Translations under genes and position numbers: made by a program | Part shown: positions 60,041 to 64,000 of the stretch, one piece after another | Position numbering within the stretch: the first letter of the stretch is position 1 | How the letters are laid out: each line of letters begins with the position of its first letter | Notes under the pieces: model-generated | Seen by the model: the letters and a program-made list of their open reading frames with translations, nothing else | Database searches by the model: none | Told to the model about the DNA's origin: nothing | Source: Stenocarpella maydis | Lineage: Eukaryota; Ascomycota; Sordariomycetes; Diaporthales; Diaporthaceae | Assembly (NCBI GenBank): GCA_002270565.1 | Contig: NQMI01000001.1 | Span: forward strand, 992,396-1,056,395 | DNA: 64,000 nucleotides | Direction: 5' to 3'

Positions 60041-60679
60041 ATGGCCTTGCCCAAGAGAATCGTCAAGGAGACCGAGCGCCTCATGGCCGAACCGTATGCC
60101 GCCTGCCAGCCCAAAGGCTCAGACCATAGCTCCTGATCTGACTTGTCCCCCCAGTGTGCCCGGAATCAGCGCAGTTCCTCACGAGGAGAACCTTCGCTAC
60201 TTCGACGTCACCATCGACGGCCCGGACTCCTCTCCCTACCAAGGTTCGCCATGTCGCGTGTCCTGCAAATCTGGTAAACAGGGCCGCTGACATGTCAAAT
60301 CCCAGGTGGCACATTCAAGCTGGAGCTGTTCCTCCCCGACGATTACCCCATGACACCTCCTAAGATCCGCTTCCTCACCAAGATCTTTCACCCAAACGTC
60401 GACAAGCTCGGCCGCATCTGCCTTGACGTCCTGAAAAGTGCGCACATGCCAACCATTCCGGCCGCGCGGTGAATAAAGGCTGACAAACCCACAGACAACT
60501 GGTCTCCCGCCCTCCAGATCCGCACTATCCTGCTCTCGATCCAAGCCCTGCTCGGCGCGCCCAACCCAGACGACCCGCTTGCCGCAGACGTCGCAAAGTC
60601 ATGGAAGGAGGACGAGAAGGCCGCTATCCAGACGGCCCGGGAGTGGACACAGAAATACGCGATGAACCAGGGGCAGTAG
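60041..60679 (+). CDS. UBC13: Ubiquitin-conjugating enzyme E2 Ubc13
   Basis: Four exons: 60041-60093, 60155-60243, 60306-60437 and 60495-60679, giving 152 aa, the usual family length. The sequence starts [20 protein letters not shown]. It carries the HPN motif (residues 76-78) and the active-site Cys86 in GRICLDVLK, the usual Ubc13 position. The loop after it, [20 protein letters not shown], and the C-terminal [11 protein letters not shown] match Ubc13 rather than Ubc4/5. Ubc13 pairs with the E2 variant Mms2/Uev1 to build K63-linked chains in error-free DNA damage tolerance and endocytic signalling. All catalytic residues are intact. The first intron falls in the codon for the Pro before Val19. 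Confidence 0.96.
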
Positions 60680-61209
60680 GATGACTCCCTAGGATGAGTG
60701 CCTTTGTCCTCGATTGCGCTGTTGGGGCCGAGGAGAAGCCAAGCTCGTGTGGTGGAGTAGATGTCATGTCATTTGTGTGGCGGAGGAGGTGCCTCGGTGG
60801 GCGGTTGCTCGGCGCTGAGTTTGAGGAGGAGGTATGGCTTGATAGGGTCCTGGACCATGTTCTGGAAAAGGCGTGGATTACAGGACCTGATAGATGAGAT
60901 CAGATCCAGAAGTTGAGTAGCCTTGGAATCCAGGATGATGGTCCACCGCCGGGAAGGTGATGATGGTCGTAGTCTTGAGTTGAGGAACCCGGGCATGGCA
61001 CGTGGCATGTGCACTGAAAGACAACAGCGGGAGGCCTGGCTGCGGCTTTGGATGAGCGGGGGTAGAGGTCCCACCGCAATCTGCGTGGTTATGTGGACAT
61101 TTGCAAGACAAGAATGGAGGTGTACACAGCAACAACAGTTTTCACACGCTGTACAGGTTCATCAAGGATTTGGCCATTCCATACGTTCCCGCCGCCAGCT
61201 GCCAGAACC
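60680..61209. other. 3' flank of UBC13
   Basis: About 530 bp with no supported gene; the possible continuation of the minus-strand fragment at 61210-61419 would lie here. Confidence 0.35.
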
Positions 61210-61419
61210 AGCTTACTCTCTTTTGTCCAGAATCTTGTAAATCAAATCGGCCCGATAGAGGGCATTGGTCCTCGGCGTTTGGAGATGGTCTTGCATTGTC
61301 CTCACGGCCGCCATAAACGGGACAGATGGTCCTTGCTTTGCCAGTGCCACAAAATGCTCCTCTATGGACGAGGACAATGCAGAAAGACAAGTGCCATTCA
61401 TCCTTCGTTGACGGCTCAA
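61210..61419 (-). pseudogene. Unrecognised coding-like fragment
   Basis: A minus-strand frame reads ALSSSIEEHFVALAKQGPSV and then AAVRTMQDHLQTPRTNALYR, DLIYKILDK. The amphipathic helical pattern looks like a genuine protein piece. A GTAAGC donor-like site follows right after DKRE, so it may be one exon. I found no consistent partner exons on either side, and I do not recognise the family. It may be a gene remnant in this gene-poor end of the window. Confidence 0.3.
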
Positions 61420-61599
61420 TATCTTTGTTCGCTGTCCCTAGCTGGAAAATTCACGGCTCAGCTGGAAGGGGCAACGAAAACATAAGACATAGATGACCCT
61501 CCTAGTGATGTTCGGGCGAAGCCGTGACTAACTATAGTATCTGTTGAGTAAAGAGGTTTAAATAACATTCTTGACTAACAGCACCTACTTACTTAACCA

Positions 61600-61870
61600 G
61601 CTCCCAGACCAACAGCCTCGCGTATTGTTACACTTGGATAACTCACTCAAACGCCGCTGTGTTCCAATACACCAACTGGGAGTGCACCGAGTGCAACAAG
61701 ATGTTCTGCGCCGCTATCGACACCGACAACCCCAAGGATGCCGATATCCCCGTCTGCGTCGACGTCGTTCTCGGAGGAGGATGTCACCGAGCTCGCGCGG
61801 CTCCGTAGCCACGATGAGGTCGCTAAGATGTACAAAGCCATGAGCAAGGAGTTTGAGTATGAGGCAAGTT
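61600..61870 (+). pseudogene. Frame-broken fragment with a CxxC motif
   Basis: One plus-strand frame reads VFQYTNWECTECNKMFCAAI and DTDNPKDADIP. After a one-base shift near 61750 another continues SASTSFSEEDVTELARLRSH and DEVAKMYKAMSKEFEYEAS. Together they look like one acidic protein end with a C-x2-C-x3-C cluster. There is no start codon or splice structure to complete it. It borders an AT-rich patch, so gene decay is plausible; a single-base error is the alternative. The family is not recognised. Confidence 0.35.
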
Positions 61871-61979
61871 CCCAAAATGCCTATGGTGTGCCTCTCGAGT
61901 ACTTGGGTCCTCGTTGAGACGGTAACTAATGCGGTTCTATCTCTTACATTTCTAAAGTCGATTCTGATTTCATTTTGGT

Positions 61980-62290
61980 ACTGTTTATAATTTTGAGGCT
62001 GTTGCAACTGGTTGGTGCTTGCATTGATCTCTATCACTGATCAAAATTAAATATCATGTAGCAATAGCAGTGGGCAACTGCCCAGGGGCGCTGGCGCAGC
62101 GCTAGCAACCTTAGTCAGCAGAGGCTGTATAACCCCTCTGCATTCAGTATACAGCCTTAAGCAGCTATAACAGGCTTTACCTACTATACCTAGTTAGCTA
62201 TTTAAGATACATTATAAAAGTTCTCTAGCAAGTACAATTCAAATTTAATTCTTGGAATATAGTAATGGCTCTTCTCATAGCAACATGCAA
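61980..62290. repeat. AT-rich patch, possible RIP-mutated remnant
   Basis: Base composition falls sharply compared with the rest of the window, with many TA dinucleotides (for example TATACCTAGTTAGCTATTTA). A short GC-rich word (GGGGCGCTGGCGCAGCGC) remains near 62083. This is what repeat-induced point mutation leaves of an old transposon, but no element type can be named. Confidence 0.45.
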
Positions 62291-64000
62291 TTATGTCGCG
62301 ATCCGGAAATCGGATGTGCAGATAAGTCTGACCTTTGAACCCGACTATGGGATCTCGAAATCTGCTCTGGAAGCAACAAAACGACTGTATTGTCTCTGTC
62401 AGTAGACTCTAGGCTTCTACCGTGAGACACGAAAAGCCCTGATTGTGCACTGGAAGCCATCTATAGATGGAAGCAAGGGCCTTGCTGCGCAAGTCTTCAA
62501 ACATCAGCTTGAGGGCCAGTCGTAAGAAGATGCATGGTGTGCATCATCGACTGTCATGTTGGCATTCATTAGACTACGCAACATGGATATAATGTGCCGG
62601 AGAAAGCCACGGCAAATTGAAGCATCCCGGAAAGCGCATGCATTCCGAAGGCCATCAGGCCAAGTTATCCAGAAATACGTGAGACCTTATCTCAGTCTCT
62701 AAATTAATATTATACACAAAGATCGGCTCTTGTTAGTGGGAGGATGAGACTAGTGTCTTCAGTCTCTACAAACAACACAAATATGATATTAGCGTCGGGG
62801 TCGGGGGTACATAACTAAACACGACAGAATTCGCTCGACCATGCTGAGTCTATGGATGCATGATTGAATGTGTTCCTAACTCGTACTTTGTGATCCGCGG
62901 ACTAAAGACTGAGAATTTCTGAAGCCCTACTCAAAGCCGTGTGATCCGGATGGCCTGATGATTTGGGCCTCGTAGAAATAACCGAATGCGTATGAGCAAT
63001 GTGCCATAGTACGCAGCCCCATAGAATATGAAAGGATCCACAACACCGAGGAGACCAGATTGGTGGGGTAGGTGGCTGTGGCTAGTCCACACGAACTTTA
63101 CGCCGTTGTCTGAGACAAGACGTCAACTTCCGGGGCAGGTGTAGCCATTCTGACGCGCTCAAGCGATGTGGACGTCGCTCACAATACCGGCGAACGCCGA
63201 AGACCATGATTGGTACGAGAGTCCCTTTTGGACTCAACCCGAGGTTGAAGACAGAGAGACCAAAAGGAATATCAAGTGTGAATAATCAAGAAAGTCATGG
63301 GATACAAAAACGGTGCATTTTTTAAGCGAGAGTGGACGCCCTTGATGTTAACATCCAATCTAATGGGCGCAAGTATACCAGGTACCCACCTGCAATTACT
63401 AACGACAGTGGTTTGGCGTCGAATTGGGGCATCAGTGGTGGGTGCGAGAGCTGTGCCTGACGGCGCCCGGATCTCGAGGCTATCTTTGCCGTCGAGCATT
63501 GGTCGCGGGACGGGGGCCCTGGACCCGGGAGAGTTACGGGATCGACCAGAGCCAACCACGGGCTGTCAGGGCTGTACGAACGACAGCGGCCCGTTTTCGC
63601 CTTGTTCCTGGTCGCAGGTGGGATCCCAGATGACGCGGCGTTTCGCGTGATGGGAGGTGACGTCTGTGGCCCGTGTGAGAAATATGGAGGAGCTGGTGAG
63701 CCATTTCTGAGATATTATTATTATTATTATGTTGTACCACAGGTGCATGTCAGGAAGCGCAGAAGGGCGGCCGTCAGCTGCAGCGCGTGGCGGGCGTACA
63801 GGGAAAGCAGGGCAGTAGGCAGGTGGGTTCAGGCAGGCGGGTTCAGGCAGGCATTTGTGGTCCCGAGCCAGCGGCGCTGGCTACCCCATTTCTTATAGGG
63901 GCCGAGCGCAACATTTGAACATGCGAACCGGGATGGCGACGGCTTGAGTGAGGCGCGATGGCACTCTCAGAGTGGCATCGTGAGGTTCGCAAGCCGAGAG
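62291..64000. other. Gene-poor end of the window
   Basis: No frame longer than about 118 codons, and none with family features. A short ATT/TTA repeat lies at 63713-63730. A GCAGGCGGGTTCAGGCAGGC tandem (two to three copies of GGCAGGTGGGTTCA/GGCAGGCGGGTTCA) lies near 63818-63852. Confidence 0.45.

Noticed and set aside
63297..63650. 117-codon plus-strand frame near the window end
   Set aside because: No domain, mixed codon use, and an equally long frame on the other strand; not distinguishable from chance.

Overview
The window is a 64 kb piece of a filamentous ascomycete (Pezizomycotina) nuclear genome, most likely a Sordariomycete. Genes are compact, carry short GT-AG introns (about 55-190 bp), have GC-rich third positions, and encode fungal-specific families (DUF7704, a SAT4/Pth11-type seven-helix protein, Krev-1/Rsr1, Mtc5/Sea3, a single-pass Ser/Pro-rich membrane protein). 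There is no operon structure, CRISPR array, insertion sequence or tRNA that I can support. Spliced models below were rebuilt by hand by joining reading frames at splice sites and checking phase.

Layout. 0.4-2.5 kb: DUF7704 membrane protein and a single-pass membrane protein. 3.7-5.9 kb: a DCAF11/LEC14B-type WD40 gene with one internal frame break, ending 1 nt before a 95-nt T tract. 6.0-8.1 kb: gene-free DNA holding decayed repeats and a 132-149 bp tandem array. 8.9-26.4 kb: a dense housekeeping block: CFIm68-like RRM protein, SET-domain lysine methyltransferase, COQ4, PDCD5, a mitochondrial PanE/ApbA-fold protein, exosome cofactor LRP1/C1D, a twin CX9C protein (MIX17/CHCHD2 type), a UBX protein, SURF1/SHY1 and CENP-T. 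26.4-30.4 kb: long intergenic DNA, then the Rac GTPase. 32.7-38.8 kb: NOP6 (frame-disrupted), a secreted Gly-Leu-Gly modular protein, and CMS1. 40.4-41.8 kb: a seven-exon PQ-loop protein. 41.8-47.7 kb: another long intergenic region, then the Rsr1/Krev-1 GTPase. 50.9-52.7 kb: SAT4-type membrane protein. 53.5-54.5 kb: a damaged or mis-sequenced single-pass membrane protein. 54.7-60.7 kb: MTC5/SEA3 and UBC13 as a divergent pair. 60.7-64 kb: gene-poor DNA with gene fragments and an AT-rich patch.

How the genes relate. Four genes serve mitochondria (COQ4, the PanE-like protein, MIX17-type, SURF1), three serve ribosome or rRNA biogenesis (LRP1, NOP6, CMS1), and two are polarity GTPases (Rac, Rsr1/Krev-1), each behind an unusually long upstream region. 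Many genes sit in divergent pairs sharing 0.45-0.75 kb (SET/COQ4, PanE-like/LRP1, UBX/SURF1, MTC5/UBC13). SURF1 and CENP-T converge with only 43 bp between stop codons.

Sequence quality matters. There is an N gap inside a C run, at least ten G or C runs of 10 or more, and single-base frame breaks in otherwise well-conserved genes (4.9 kb, 33.1-33.5 kb, 53.7 kb). I read these mainly as indel errors, although decay cannot be excluded. I see no clear candidate for a wholly new biological system. The most original items are the four-module Gly-Leu-Gly secreted protein and the PanE-fold protein that has lost its dinucleotide motif.
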